Origin: Bifidobacterium breve
GTDB taxonomy: Bacteria; Actinomycetota; Actinomycetes; S36-B12
Assembly: GCA_943328365.2 (NCBI GenBank)
Contig: CALPZT020000007.1
Coordinates: 1 to 17,527 of the forward strand
DNA length: 17,527 bases
Reading direction: 5' to 3'
The notes under the pieces were generated by a model that was not told where the DNA came from, ran no database searches, and saw only the letters and a program-made list of their open reading frames with translations. This document shows positions 7,266-13,971 of the stretch, piece after piece (the first letter of the stretch is position 1; the number at the start of each line of letters is the position of its first letter). Made by a program: the position numbers and the translations under genes.

Positions 7266-7275
7266 GGAGGGGCTC

Positions 7276-9552
7276 GTGGAAACGCCCGGTGGATCGACAA
7301 CGGTCCAGGTGCTTGACGGGCCGTTTTCTGTTGCCGTACCTCTGGTCGACGTCATCCAACGCAGTCGAATCGTCGTAGTGGCGGTCGTGGCATGCATTGT
7401 CTTCGCTCCAACCGGTGCGTCGTTTGCGCGCAACCTGGACGATGCGACGTGGGCCGACATTACGGCCATGTGTCTTTCGATGGCACTGCTCGCCTGCATC
7501 GCATTGGCGCCGTGCAGACGGCACTACCTGACCTTGGCGTTCGCCGCCGCCTTCGTCCTGCTCGCAGCACCCCTCGTCCCGATTCCGTATGGAGCACAGT
7601 GGATTCCGATTCTCAATATTGGGGTCGCCGTGTGCGGAGGTGCAGCGCTCGCGATGAGGCCGATCCCGGCGGGCATCGTCGTAGTGGCGTCGAGTGCGCT
7701 CATGGCGTTCTCAGCCCTGCGTACTCCGCCATCCGAGCCGCTGGCGCGAATGCCTGTCCTCGTTCCTGTCACATTGGCCCTTCTATGCGGCATCGCCTTC
7801 ATCTTGTTCATGCAGGCCGTGCGGCACAGTGCTGCAGCGCTCGACAAGCGAGCCAGCACGCTGAGGGAGGCCGAGGCGGCCGAGGCGCGAAGGGTCGCTG
7901 AAGCACATGAGCGGGCTACCGTTGAGCGCAGCATTCATGAGACGGTCCTCAACACCCTCCAAGCTCTGTCGATGGATGTGGCTCTCGTGGACGAGTCGCG
8001 CACTCGTGAGACGTGCGCGCGCGATCTTGAGGTCTTGGCGGCCCAAGGGAGCGGTCTACCCGCCATGCGCGCGTGCGACGTCATCGACATCGCGGCCCGA
8101 GAGTTCATGCCATCGGATCTCAGCATTGCGATGGACGTAGACGCGACCGAGGAACTCGACGCATCAATCGCCACGGCCCTCCGCGATGCGATCGTTGAGG
8201 CCTTGCGCAACGTTCAGCGTCATTCGGGCAGCAGCACCGTCGCGATTCTCGCGCGAGCCTCCGGTGACGTGGTGAGCGTGCAGATCCGAGATGAGGGAGT
8301 CGGACTCAACGTGGATTCGAGTCCCCGATTCGGTGTTCAGAGGACGATCATCCTCGGTATTCGCGGGGTTGGCGGCGAGGCCTCGGTGGAGTCAGCGGAA
8401 GGAGAGGGCACCTGCGTATTCATCCGCGTGCCAGCAGCCTCGCAAGTCGACAAGGCCGCGGCGCGGCGCTCCTCGACGGCGCCGAGGGCCGTGAGCATCG
8501 CTGGGGAGTCAGGCTGGGTGCGACTCGGCCTCATCCTCATCCCCTGCGCGCTCATCCCGTGGTCCACCTGGATCGGTGACGCCGTCGACGAGTCCTTTGC
8601 GGTGCGAGCCCTGTGCGGGGTCTTCGTCGCGACGGTGGCGATTCTTAGCCTGGCGTGGGACACGATCGTTCGCGTGCCCTTGGCGCTGCTCGCTATCACG
8701 ACGTCGGGAGTCCTCCTCGTCCTTGTCGCGCTCTCCAATCCCGCATGCAGTGCCGAGGTTCCCGTGCAGGCCTTGATCGCGGCGGCTACCGGGGCAGGGT
8801 TGTTTCTTCCGATCGTCGCTCTGCCCGGCACGGCAGTGAGATTGCTGTGTGTGGGGGCTATGGCGGCCGTTTCAATAGTTGTCGTGTTGGCCCTGCCTGA
8901 AGACTGCCGGGCGCCGGCGAGGTCGGCACTCGACGCGGCCATTTATCTTCTCGCGTGGAGTCTTGCGATCGCTTGGATCGAGGGGCTCTTCGCAGCGCGC
9001 GAACGTGAAGCCGACACGGCGTGGCTGCGCATTCTCGCCGACCAGCAGGTGGTTGCAGAGGAGCGGGCGAGGATCGCGGCCTGGGCTGCTGTTGACGACG
9101 AAACTCGTGATTTGCTGGTGTCGATCGCGACTGGCAACGCATCCATCGCGAATTCGCGTGAACGGGCTCGACGAGCGGCCATGAGAACCCGTGATCGTCT
9201 GCTCGAGGGTGGAACTCGGCGACCAACGCCGACCTCAGTCGCCGAGGTCATCGCTGAACTCGTTGAACCACCGAGACTTGTGGTGCTGGGCAGCGGGCCG
9301 GGCTCTGGCCCCATGCCCCTCGAGTGGAGGAAGTTCCTCACGACCTTGATCGGTACATCATCGAAGGGCGCTGAGTGGACGTGGAGGGTGACGGTCGATG
9401 GCCATCGTGAACGGCATGTGATCCTTGGCCAAGGATCCATGGCTGCAGAAGAAATTCCAGCCCTCCCGAAGGCTGGATCGCTTTGGAGGTTCAGCATTGT
9501 GGAAAGCGAGACAGAGACGTCCGTTCTCGCAACGTCGGGTTTCGGCGAGTAG
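7276..9552 (+). CDS. NarL-family membrane histidine kinase with a second, degenerate kinase-like module
   Basis: 758 residues from a GTG with AGGAGG at five bases. First module: about six membrane segments (32-47, 63-80, 84-101, 112-126, 132-147, 160-181), a charged helix, then the HisKA_3-type phosphoacceptor region with RSIHETVLNTL, His221. The ATPase follows: N-box EALRNVQRHSG (Asn312), G1 box DEGVG (Asp339) and a closing GGEASVESAEGEGTCVFI segment. This is a complete kinase. Second module: six more membrane segments (about 415-568), a helix with EERARIAAWAAVDDETRDLL, and a tail that keeps the family's starting ERARIA motif but has Ala605 or Asp608 where His should be, and no N-box or DxGxG. 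The second half looks like a duplicated pseudokinase. The likely partner is the regulator at 10415-11038; the carbonic anhydrase gene lies between. Stimulus unknown. Confidence 0.88.
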   Translation: METPGGSTTVQVLDGPFSVAVPLVDVIQRSRIVVVAVVACIVFAPTGASFARNLDDATWADITAMCLSMALLACIALAPCRRHYLTLAFAAAFVLLAAPLVPIPYGAQWIPILNIGVAVCGGAALAMRPIPAGIVVVASSALMAFSALRTPPSEPLARMPVLVPVTLALLCGIAFILFMQAVRHSAAALDKRASTLREAEAAEARRVAEAHERATVERSIHETVLNTLQALSMDVALVDESRTRETCARDLEVLAAQGSGLPAMRACDVIDIAAREFMPSDLSIAMDVDATEELDASIATALRDAIVEALRNVQRHSGSSTVAILARASGDVVSVQIRDEGVGLNVDSSPRFGVQRTIILGIRGVGGEASVESAEGEGTCVFIRVPAASQVDKAAARRSSTAPRAVSIAGESGWVRLGLILIPCALIPWSTWIGDAVDESFAVRALCGVFVATVAILSLAWDTIVRVPLALLAITTSGVLLVLVALSNPACSAEVPVQALIAAATGAGLFLPIVALPGTAVRLLCVGAMAAVSIVVVLALPEDCRAPARSALDAAIYLLAWSLAIAWIEGLFAAREREADTAWLRILADQQVVAEERARIAAWAAVDDETRDLLVSIATGNASIANSRERARRAAMRTRDRLLEGGTRRPTPTSVAEVIAELVEPPRLVVLGSGPGSGPMPLEWRKFLTTLIGTSSKGAEWTWRVTVDGHRERHVILGQGSMAAEEIPALPKAGSLWRFSIVESETETSVLATSGFGE

Positions 9553-9563
9553 CGATCGGCGCA

Positions 9564-10262
9564 TTAGGGCAAGAATTGCACCCTCTTGGTGCCGAGGTTG
9601 TAGACGCCTTCCACGACATCGAGTCGCCCCTTGTCTATGGCGGTACGCACGACGGCACTCGCGTCGATGAGTTCCTTGGCCGAGTGCCGAGCGTTTGCCT
9701 TGGTGGCTTGCTCGATTGTGTGGTTGGCCGGCAGGCCTTCGATCGCTGGCCGGATCTGGTCGATGATGGCATCGATGTCGCCACCCGGCATTCGGCCGGT
9801 GTCGACGGCAGCCTGGGTGGCCTTCACTGCGCCGCAACTTGAGTGCCCCAGAACCATGATCAAGGGGACGCCGAGGACTGCAACGGCGTACTCCAAGGAA
9901 CCAATGGAGATGTCGCCTGCGACGTTGCCGGCGTTGCGCACGTTGAAGAGGTTGCCCTCAGCCACGTCGAACACGTTTTCGGGATTCACTCGGGAGTCCG
10001 CGCAGGACAGGATGGCCGCGAACGGCCACTGGCCTTTCACCAGCTCACGCCCGTTGGTCGTGTGGTCAATCCGTTGGGGATTCCCGGCAACCCAGCGCGC
10101 ATTGCCCTCGCGAAGTAAGCGGAGCGCCTCTGTGGGCGTGATTGTCGTGCCGTCTGTCTGCGTCGCTCCCTTAGCAGCCGGGGCGAAGGAGGCGATGCCG
10201 GCAAGGCTGGCGGCTCCTATGGTGGTGACAAGGAAACCCCTGCGCGACATCAAGTGAGCCAT
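9564..10262 (-). CDS. Exported beta-class carbonic anhydrase with Tat-type signal
   Basis: 232 residues. Interconverts carbon dioxide and bicarbonate. Zinc ligands expected for the beta class are visible: Cys87 in the CADSR motif with Asp89 and Arg91, then His140 and Cys143 in GHSSCGAVKA. The N-terminus has a twin-arginine motif SRRGFL (residues 6-11), a hydrophobic stretch and an Ala-rich region near 28-33, so folded, metal-loaded enzyme should be exported by Tat. The family is often cytoplasmic; the exported form is less common but known. The start with GGAAGG ten bases upstream is used; an ATG at residue 5 is an alternative. It converges on the kinase gene with 11 bp between stops and diverges from the regulator gene. 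The shared region holds the dyad at 10349-10370 and a perfect hairpin at 10288-10303. Confidence 0.92.
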   Translation of the reverse strand: MAHLMSRRGFLVTTIGAASLAGIASFAPAAKGATQTDGTTITPTEALRLLREGNARWVAGNPQRIDHTTNGRELVKGQWPFAAILSCADSRVNPENVFDVAEGNLFNVRNAGNVAGDISIGSLEYAVAVLGVPLIMVLGHSSCGAVKATQAAVDTGRMPGGDIDAIIDQIRPAIEGLPANHTIEQATKANARHSAKELIDASAVVRTAIDKGRLDVVEGVYNLGTKRVQFLP

Positions 10263-10287
10263 CGTGATTGAGCCTTCCGGAATAGAC

Positions 10288-10303
10288 GAAGCCGGGTGGC
10301 TTC
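10288..10303. repeat. Perfect 6-bp hairpin in the carbonic anhydrase upstream region
   Basis: GAAGCC (10288-10293) and GGCTTC (10298-10303) flank GGGT. It lies 25 bp upstream of the carbonic anhydrase ATG, where it could be in the leader of that gene or be a protein site. No T-run. Confidence 0.35.
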
Positions 10304-10348
10304 ATGTGTCGAGAACACCAGTGAGGCGCCTGATCGGCAAGCCACCCC

Positions 10349-10370
10349 TTGTCACCAATTCAGGTGGCAA
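10349..10370 (+). promoter_or_regulatory. 22-bp dyad motif between carbonic anhydrase and response regulator genes
   Basis: Left half TTGTCACC, spacer AATTCA, right half GGTGGCAA. This is the most symmetric copy: 7 of 8 arm positions are perfect complements. It ends 44 bp before the regulator GTG, exactly the distance found at 11164-12114, and lies 86 bp before the carbonic anhydrase ATG. It suggests autoregulation of the response regulator and possible control of the enzyme gene (inference). Confidence 0.62.
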
Positions 10371-10414
10371 GAGGTCGGAAGACCTGCATAACTTCTGCGT
10401 CTACCCTCCTTACC

Positions 10415-11038
10415 GTGACCACGTTCGTCATCCTCGAGGACCACGAGTTAGTGCGTGAGGGCATTCGCATGATGCTCGTGCGTGACTTTCCCGAGGCAGA
10501 AATTCTCTACTCGGGCCAAGATCTTCACGCGGCCGTCAACGCGGTCATCTCATGCACGTGTGATTGTGCAATCGTCGATCTCGACCTGGGCGATGGCACC
10601 TCGCCTGTTGAAGTGGTGTCGGCCTTCGTGCGGCGCGATGTCCCGGTGCTCGTCGTGAGTTCCCTCGGGTCCCCCGGGGTTATTCGTAGTGCGCTCACGG
10701 CTGGAGCGTCGGCCTACGTCACCAAGAACTCGCCCAATGACGAGCTGGCGTTCGTGATCGGGCATGTCTTGAAAGGCTACGCGTGGGTCACGAGCGATCT
10801 CGCTGACGTGATGTCACGTGACTCGGTGGGGATCCAGCTATCGGAGCAGGAGCAAGCGGCTCTCACGCTCTACGCCTCAGGTCTCACCCTGGAGTCTGTC
10901 GCCCGGCACATGAGCATCTCGCCCAATACCGCCAAGTCGTACCTCGACCGCATTCGGTCAAAGTACGAGAAATCGGGGATTCGTGCCCGCACCAAGGTTG
11001 AGCTCAGTAACGCGGCTCGCATGTCGGGCTTGCTCTAG
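10415..11038 (+). CDS. NarL/LuxR-family response regulator
   Basis: 207 residues from the GTG giving VTTFVILEDHE, the normal receiver start; the frame is open back to 10349 but that start lies inside the dyad motif. No clear ribosome site, so translation may be leaderless or from a short leader; CATAAC at 10387-10392 could be a -10 element. Receiver domain: acidic pair Glu8/Asp9, phosphoacceptor Asp55 in IVDLDLGDG, Ser82/Ser83 after the fourth strand and Lys104 in YVTK. The C-terminal LuxR-type helix-turn-helix is LSEQEQAALTLYASGLTLESVARHMSISPNTAKSYLDRI in outline (about 142-180), with the expected Ser-x-x-Glu-x-x and Asn-Thr-Ala-Lys-Ser positions. It should bind DNA as a dimer when phosphorylated, probably by the kinase at 7276-9552. 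Confidence 0.93.
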   Translation: MTTFVILEDHELVREGIRMMLVRDFPEAEILYSGQDLHAAVNAVISCTCDCAIVDLDLGDGTSPVEVVSAFVRRDVPVLVVSSLGSPGVIRSALTAGASAYVTKNSPNDELAFVIGHVLKGYAWVTSDLADVMSRDSVGIQLSEQEQAALTLYASGLTLESVARHMSISPNTAKSYLDRIRSKYEKSGIRARTKVELSNAARMSGLL

Positions 11039-11097
11039 CACTTCACCGCACACTCCCGCGAGTGAAACAGTGGCGAAGTGTCGCTCAGCGATTGCTT

Positions 11098-11119
11098 CTG
11101 TCGCCAGAAATGACGGCAG
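11098..11119 (+). promoter_or_regulatory. 22-bp dyad motif upstream of lipoprotein gene 11164-12114
   Basis: Left half CTGTCGCC, spacer AGAAAT, right half GACGGCAG. It ends 44 bp before the ATG. Spacer and both outer arms match the copies at 1034-1055 and 3127-3148. It sits in the 125-bp gap after the response regulator gene, so the lipoprotein is probably transcribed from its own promoter. Confidence 0.6.
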
Positions 11120-11163
11120 TCTGATCATGGCGGCGCCGCTGCCGGAGGGCGTCAAATTGGGCC

Positions 11164-12114
11164 ATGTGTCCACGTGAAGTTCGAGGCGAACGCGTCGGGA
11201 CGGAGCCACCGACGGGTGGCGGCGATGTCCGCCACCGGCGGTCGGAGAGCCGCCTGATCCGTGCATTGACGCTAACTGTGGCGGTCGCCGGGGTAACGGT
11301 ATTGGCGGCGTGTGGCTCCGCTGGGCGCCAGGCGCAGAGCGCTGAGGCAGTCACCGGCGTTCCGTTTGCTGCATCCGAATCCGCGGACTTGGCTGGGGCG
11401 TCAGAACTACTCGATGACCCTGCGCTCCTCGACGGCGAGGAGGGGGATTCAGTCTCGAAGTTCAAGCCGGACCGCATCAAATGCGATAGGCGCCGACCTC
11501 ACATTTGCGAGAACTGGGATGAGGATTCTCAGCGGACCCCCGAAGACGGCGAACCGTTTGCCGGCACGCAGCGCTGGCCCACCCAAGTGGCGTGCCCGCA
11601 ATTCTCTGCGTCGTCGCGACGGATCGAAGTCGTCAATCTGACGTCTGTGCTGCTCGTCTTGAAAGCGGGGGACATCGACTGCTTCGATTGGTCCGGTAGC
11701 GCGAACCCTGCCCTCATGACCGGGTTCGCATTAAGCCCGGGCACCTCACGCGAATTCACTTTCCGCATCAACGTCAATGCGTTTCCGAAGTGGACGATGG
11801 GCCTCAACCATGGGGTGAAGGCACTTGGAGACTTCAGAGGTGAACTTGCGGGTTACACCACCTCCGTCATGCAAGTCGCTGGAGCGGGAATCCAGTACGA
11901 AGGAGTCTGCCGTCGAGTTCCGGTGGGAGCAGATCCCGCCCGCACGGCATCGACGACGCGTCCGAGTGTCGACATCGGGACGATGTGGCTCTGGTCGGAC
12001 GGATCGAATCTGTTCGCTGTCAACTGCTGGAGTAACGGCAACGGCGTGCGGTCTGAGTCCGACGGTGGCGATTCGAGCGCTGCGCTCGGTGCTCGCGATT
12101 CGGGCAGGTCCTGA
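11164..12114 (+). CDS. Exported lipoprotein, family B (unknown function)
   Basis: 316 residues from the only ATG; the n-region is long (about 33 residues, Arg-rich) and the ribosome site is weak, so the exact start is uncertain. A TTG at codon 35 would leave no basic n-region. Lipobox VLAAC puts the lipid on Cys50. A short Ala/Ser/Asp/Glu linker follows. The mature domain is homologous to 3212-4189: Cys-x-Asn-Trp early, VACPQFSASSRRIEVVNLTSV, a GDIDCFDW motif, an NPALMTGFALSPGTS turn, a VCRRVPVGADP motif and SDGSNLFAVNC near the end. Cys positions agree between the two. A Ser/Asp/Ala-rich tail of about 25 residues follows the last Cys. Stop and next start are three bases apart, so 12118-12984 is in the same operon. 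Confidence 0.85.
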   Translation: MCPREVRGERVGTEPPTGGGDVRHRRSESRLIRALTLTVAVAGVTVLAACGSAGRQAQSAEAVTGVPFAASESADLAGASELLDDPALLDGEEGDSVSKFKPDRIKCDRRRPHICENWDEDSQRTPEDGEPFAGTQRWPTQVACPQFSASSRRIEVVNLTSVLLVLKAGDIDCFDWSGSANPALMTGFALSPGTSREFTFRINVNAFPKWTMGLNHGVKALGDFRGELAGYTTSVMQVAGAGIQYEGVCRRVPVGADPARTASTTRPSVDIGTMWLWSDGSNLFAVNCWSNGNGVRSESDGGDSSAALGARDSGRS

Positions 12115-12117
12115 CCC

Positions 12118-12984
12118 GTGAGCGACAACGCTTCTGTGAGCCGGCGCCTTGGACTGCTCCTTGGCGGTTCGGGGCTCATCATTGTGGCGGTCGGTCTCGC
12201 TATCGTGGCAACGCCGAAGCTCACGTCCTCAGAAGGAGAAGTCGAGCGACAGGCCAGCGGCACCGTGACCGACGCTCCATCGACGAGCGGCTCAGGGTGC
12301 ACCCGAATAGCGCCTGACCCGGATGATCTCGGTATGGACGCAGGCGCTGCTGTTGGGCGATTGACACTCATTCCGTCCGCGGGTTCAATGTGGCACGGCA
12401 TCGACCCCGCCGGCCAGCGGCTGCCCGCGCGACTCTTCGAGGACCTGAAAGCCCAACTCGAGGGGGTTGTGGAGATCGACCGTCACACGGACTCGTTCAA
12501 ACTGCCGACCTTCGCCGGTGAATGGACGCGCTTTCCGGTCAACGCGACTACCGCGAACTGCCTCACATGGATGATGAATCCATACGGTGCGCTCGACACG
12601 GTAGGCGAGACCTTCGCTGGTGAAGTCGTCTTTCTGGCGGGTACAACGACAAGTCCCATCGCCAGGAACACGATCGCGGCGGGTGCTCGTGTCGTGGCGT
12701 TCGGCGCGTACGTCGGCGAGGGCGTGACAGCCCTCCAATTGCCGATGAATTGGAGGTACCGGGACGGCAACGGCACGTCGGAGGGCGAGCTACGCCTCCT
12801 TGACGTGTCGGCCAATGTGCCGAAGCAGTTCATCCCGGCCGATGGTCAGTCCGTCTCTGAGCATTCCGATTTGGGCAAGCGCTTGATTCAGGCGGGCGCG
12901 AAACCGAGTGGCGGCGGCGTACTCGTCCCCGATGTTCCAGCGCCGTCCGGCTACCGCTGGGTTATCGCGACCACCGGTTCGTAG
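12118..12984 (+). CDS. Membrane-anchored extracytoplasmic protein (unknown function)
   Basis: 288 residues from a GTG three bases after the preceding stop; GGGCAGG overlaps the end of the upstream gene. Residues 1-10 are polar and basic, 11-32 are one hydrophobic membrane segment (Leu/Gly/Ile/Val-rich), and the rest lies outside. There is no lipobox or clear signal-peptidase site, so it is probably an uncleaved anchor. A Thr/Ser/Gly linker (about 38-60) leads to a domain of about 225 residues with only two Cys (one near residue 61, one in NCLTWMMNPYGALD). I do not recognise a family. Its coupling to a family B lipoprotein suggests the two act together at the cell surface. Confidence 0.82.
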   Translation: MSDNASVSRRLGLLLGGSGLIIVAVGLAIVATPKLTSSEGEVERQASGTVTDAPSTSGSGCTRIAPDPDDLGMDAGAAVGRLTLIPSAGSMWHGIDPAGQRLPARLFEDLKAQLEGVVEIDRHTDSFKLPTFAGEWTRFPVNATTANCLTWMMNPYGALDTVGETFAGEVVFLAGTTTSPIARNTIAAGARVVAFGAYVGEGVTALQLPMNWRYRDGNGTSEGELRLLDVSANVPKQFIPADGQSVSEHSDLGKRLIQAGAKPSGGGVLVPDVPAPSGYRWVIATTGS

Positions 12985-12986
12985 TA

Positions 12987-13016
12987 AATCCTTAGAGGAT
13001 CGTGACTCGAAGGATT
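12987..13016 (+). terminator. Possible hairpin after the 11164-12984 operon
   Basis: AATCCTT (12987-12993) and AAGGATT (13010-13016) are perfect complements with a 16-base loop, two bases past the stop. The long loop and lack of T-run make this a weak terminator candidate. Confidence 0.25.
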
Positions 13017-13138
13017 AAGCGGACGTCGGCACTCGTCGCCGGCCTTCGCGCGACCTCATCCCGGATGACGACTTCTGGTTTCAGGACAGCATGATCGCGC
13101 TCGCATCCGACGGTAGTCTCACTCTCGCAATATCGTGA
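13002..13138 (+). pseudogene. Possible short gene remnant, frameshifted
   Basis: A GTG at 13002 opens a frame that reads like the start of an exported protein (VTRRIKRTSALVAGL). It ends at 13094. A different frame, open from 13019 to the TGA at 13136, reads IPDDDFWFQDSMIALASDGSLTLAIS. Together they look like the two ends of a small exported protein joined by a frameshift, but neither part matches anything I know. It overlaps the far end of the transposase remnant on the other strand, so one of the two readings is probably accidental. Confidence 0.2.
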
Positions 13139-13728
13139 CCTTCGGCATCGAGTCTGGCGGGAATGGCACCGAAGTGAACCGGGGCGAGATCCGAGGTGTG
13201 GGTGCCGAGAATCTGGTCTGCGTCATGCTGGGTATAGGTGTTCGTGGATGAGATGCTCCGTCCGATCACCACGGAGGACCCGGACCGAGCACCGATCGTG
13301 ATTGCGGCGCCGGGGAGCACCGAATTTCAGGCGGCCGCGCATTTCCTGTTCCGATCGTGCAGCAGGAACTTCATGTTGTCCCGCTGCCTGTCGGGGTTCA
13401 TCAGCAGATTCCGGGACTGCTGAGTCACTCGGGCGTTCTTCGGGTGGGAGGTCACGCCAAGCATCCGGATCCCTCGGGTCGCGTGCTCGACGACCGCTCG
13501 GACGTGGGCCGCTAGCAGCGCACGTTCAGTTCAGGTCATCCTCGGTCGGGCCGGAGTCGCATGCCGCATCAGGACCGTGAGCCGATGTCGCAGTTGCAGG
13601 GTCGCCGCTGGCTTCCATGACTGTTCGCGCGTCGATAAGCGAATCTGCCCGAACAGGCGCGTGGCGAACAGGGAGACGAGTCGCAGGCACACGAGGAAAG
13701 GCCATCTCGGACCCTCGGCAACCGGCAC
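13081..13728 (-). pseudogene. Decayed integrase-core (rve) transposase remnant
   Basis: One minus-strand frame from GTG 13728 to 13081 resembles actinobacterial integrase-core transposases but is interrupted. The first part has the N-terminal pattern of a hydrophobic Leu-rich start followed by LQLRHRLTVLMRH, ending RPRMT then TGA (13531-13533), where a Trp is likely in the parent gene. The same frame continues TERALLAAHV, then directly VVEHATRGIRMLGVTSHP, so the middle (helix-turn-helix part and first catalytic Asp) is deleted in frame. VTQQSRNLLM and KFLLHDRNRK follow, the latter holding the second catalytic Asp, and a second TGA follows KCAAA. After that the similarity fades. No terminal repeats or target duplication could be identified. 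Family assignment rests on motif recall; the C-terminal limit is approximate. Confidence 0.65.
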
Positions 13729-13853
13729 TCAGGCGGCGGTCCACGGCCCGAATGCGGCATTCGGCACCCACAAGCCTGCATGGGCGGCCTGGAAAGGGAA
13801 TTGCGCTTCGCCCCACAACCCTCACCATCCCGCGACGATCCGTCAATGCCACG

Positions 13854-13875
13854 GTGACCCCCAAACTGGTGGCAG
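13854..13875 (+). promoter_or_regulatory. 22-bp dyad motif upstream of the secreted-protein pair
   Basis: Left half GTGACCCC, spacer CAAACT, right half GGTGGCAG. The right half is close to perfect, the left half matches at five of eight positions; 16 of 22 bases agree with the copy at 4397-4418. It ends 96 bp before the ATG at 13972. It is the weakest of the copies I accept. Confidence 0.45.
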
Positions 13876-13971
13876 GGCGAAGGTAGCGCAGCTCGTGCCG
13901 TGCGCGCTCTACTGATGAAGGAATTTGCTCGTCCTCTACGCAGGGGTCCAATCGAAGCCGAAAGGATGCCA

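Noticed and set aside
10349..10414. A longer start for the response regulator at 10349
   Set aside because: It would add 22 residues before the receiver domain and place the start codon inside the symmetric dyad motif; GTG 10415 gives the normal receiver N-terminus.
12385..12738. A 117-codon minus-strand open frame opposite gene 12118-12984
   Set aside because: The plus-strand gene has a membrane anchor and is tightly spaced after a lipoprotein gene; the minus frame has no ribosome site or recognisable motif.
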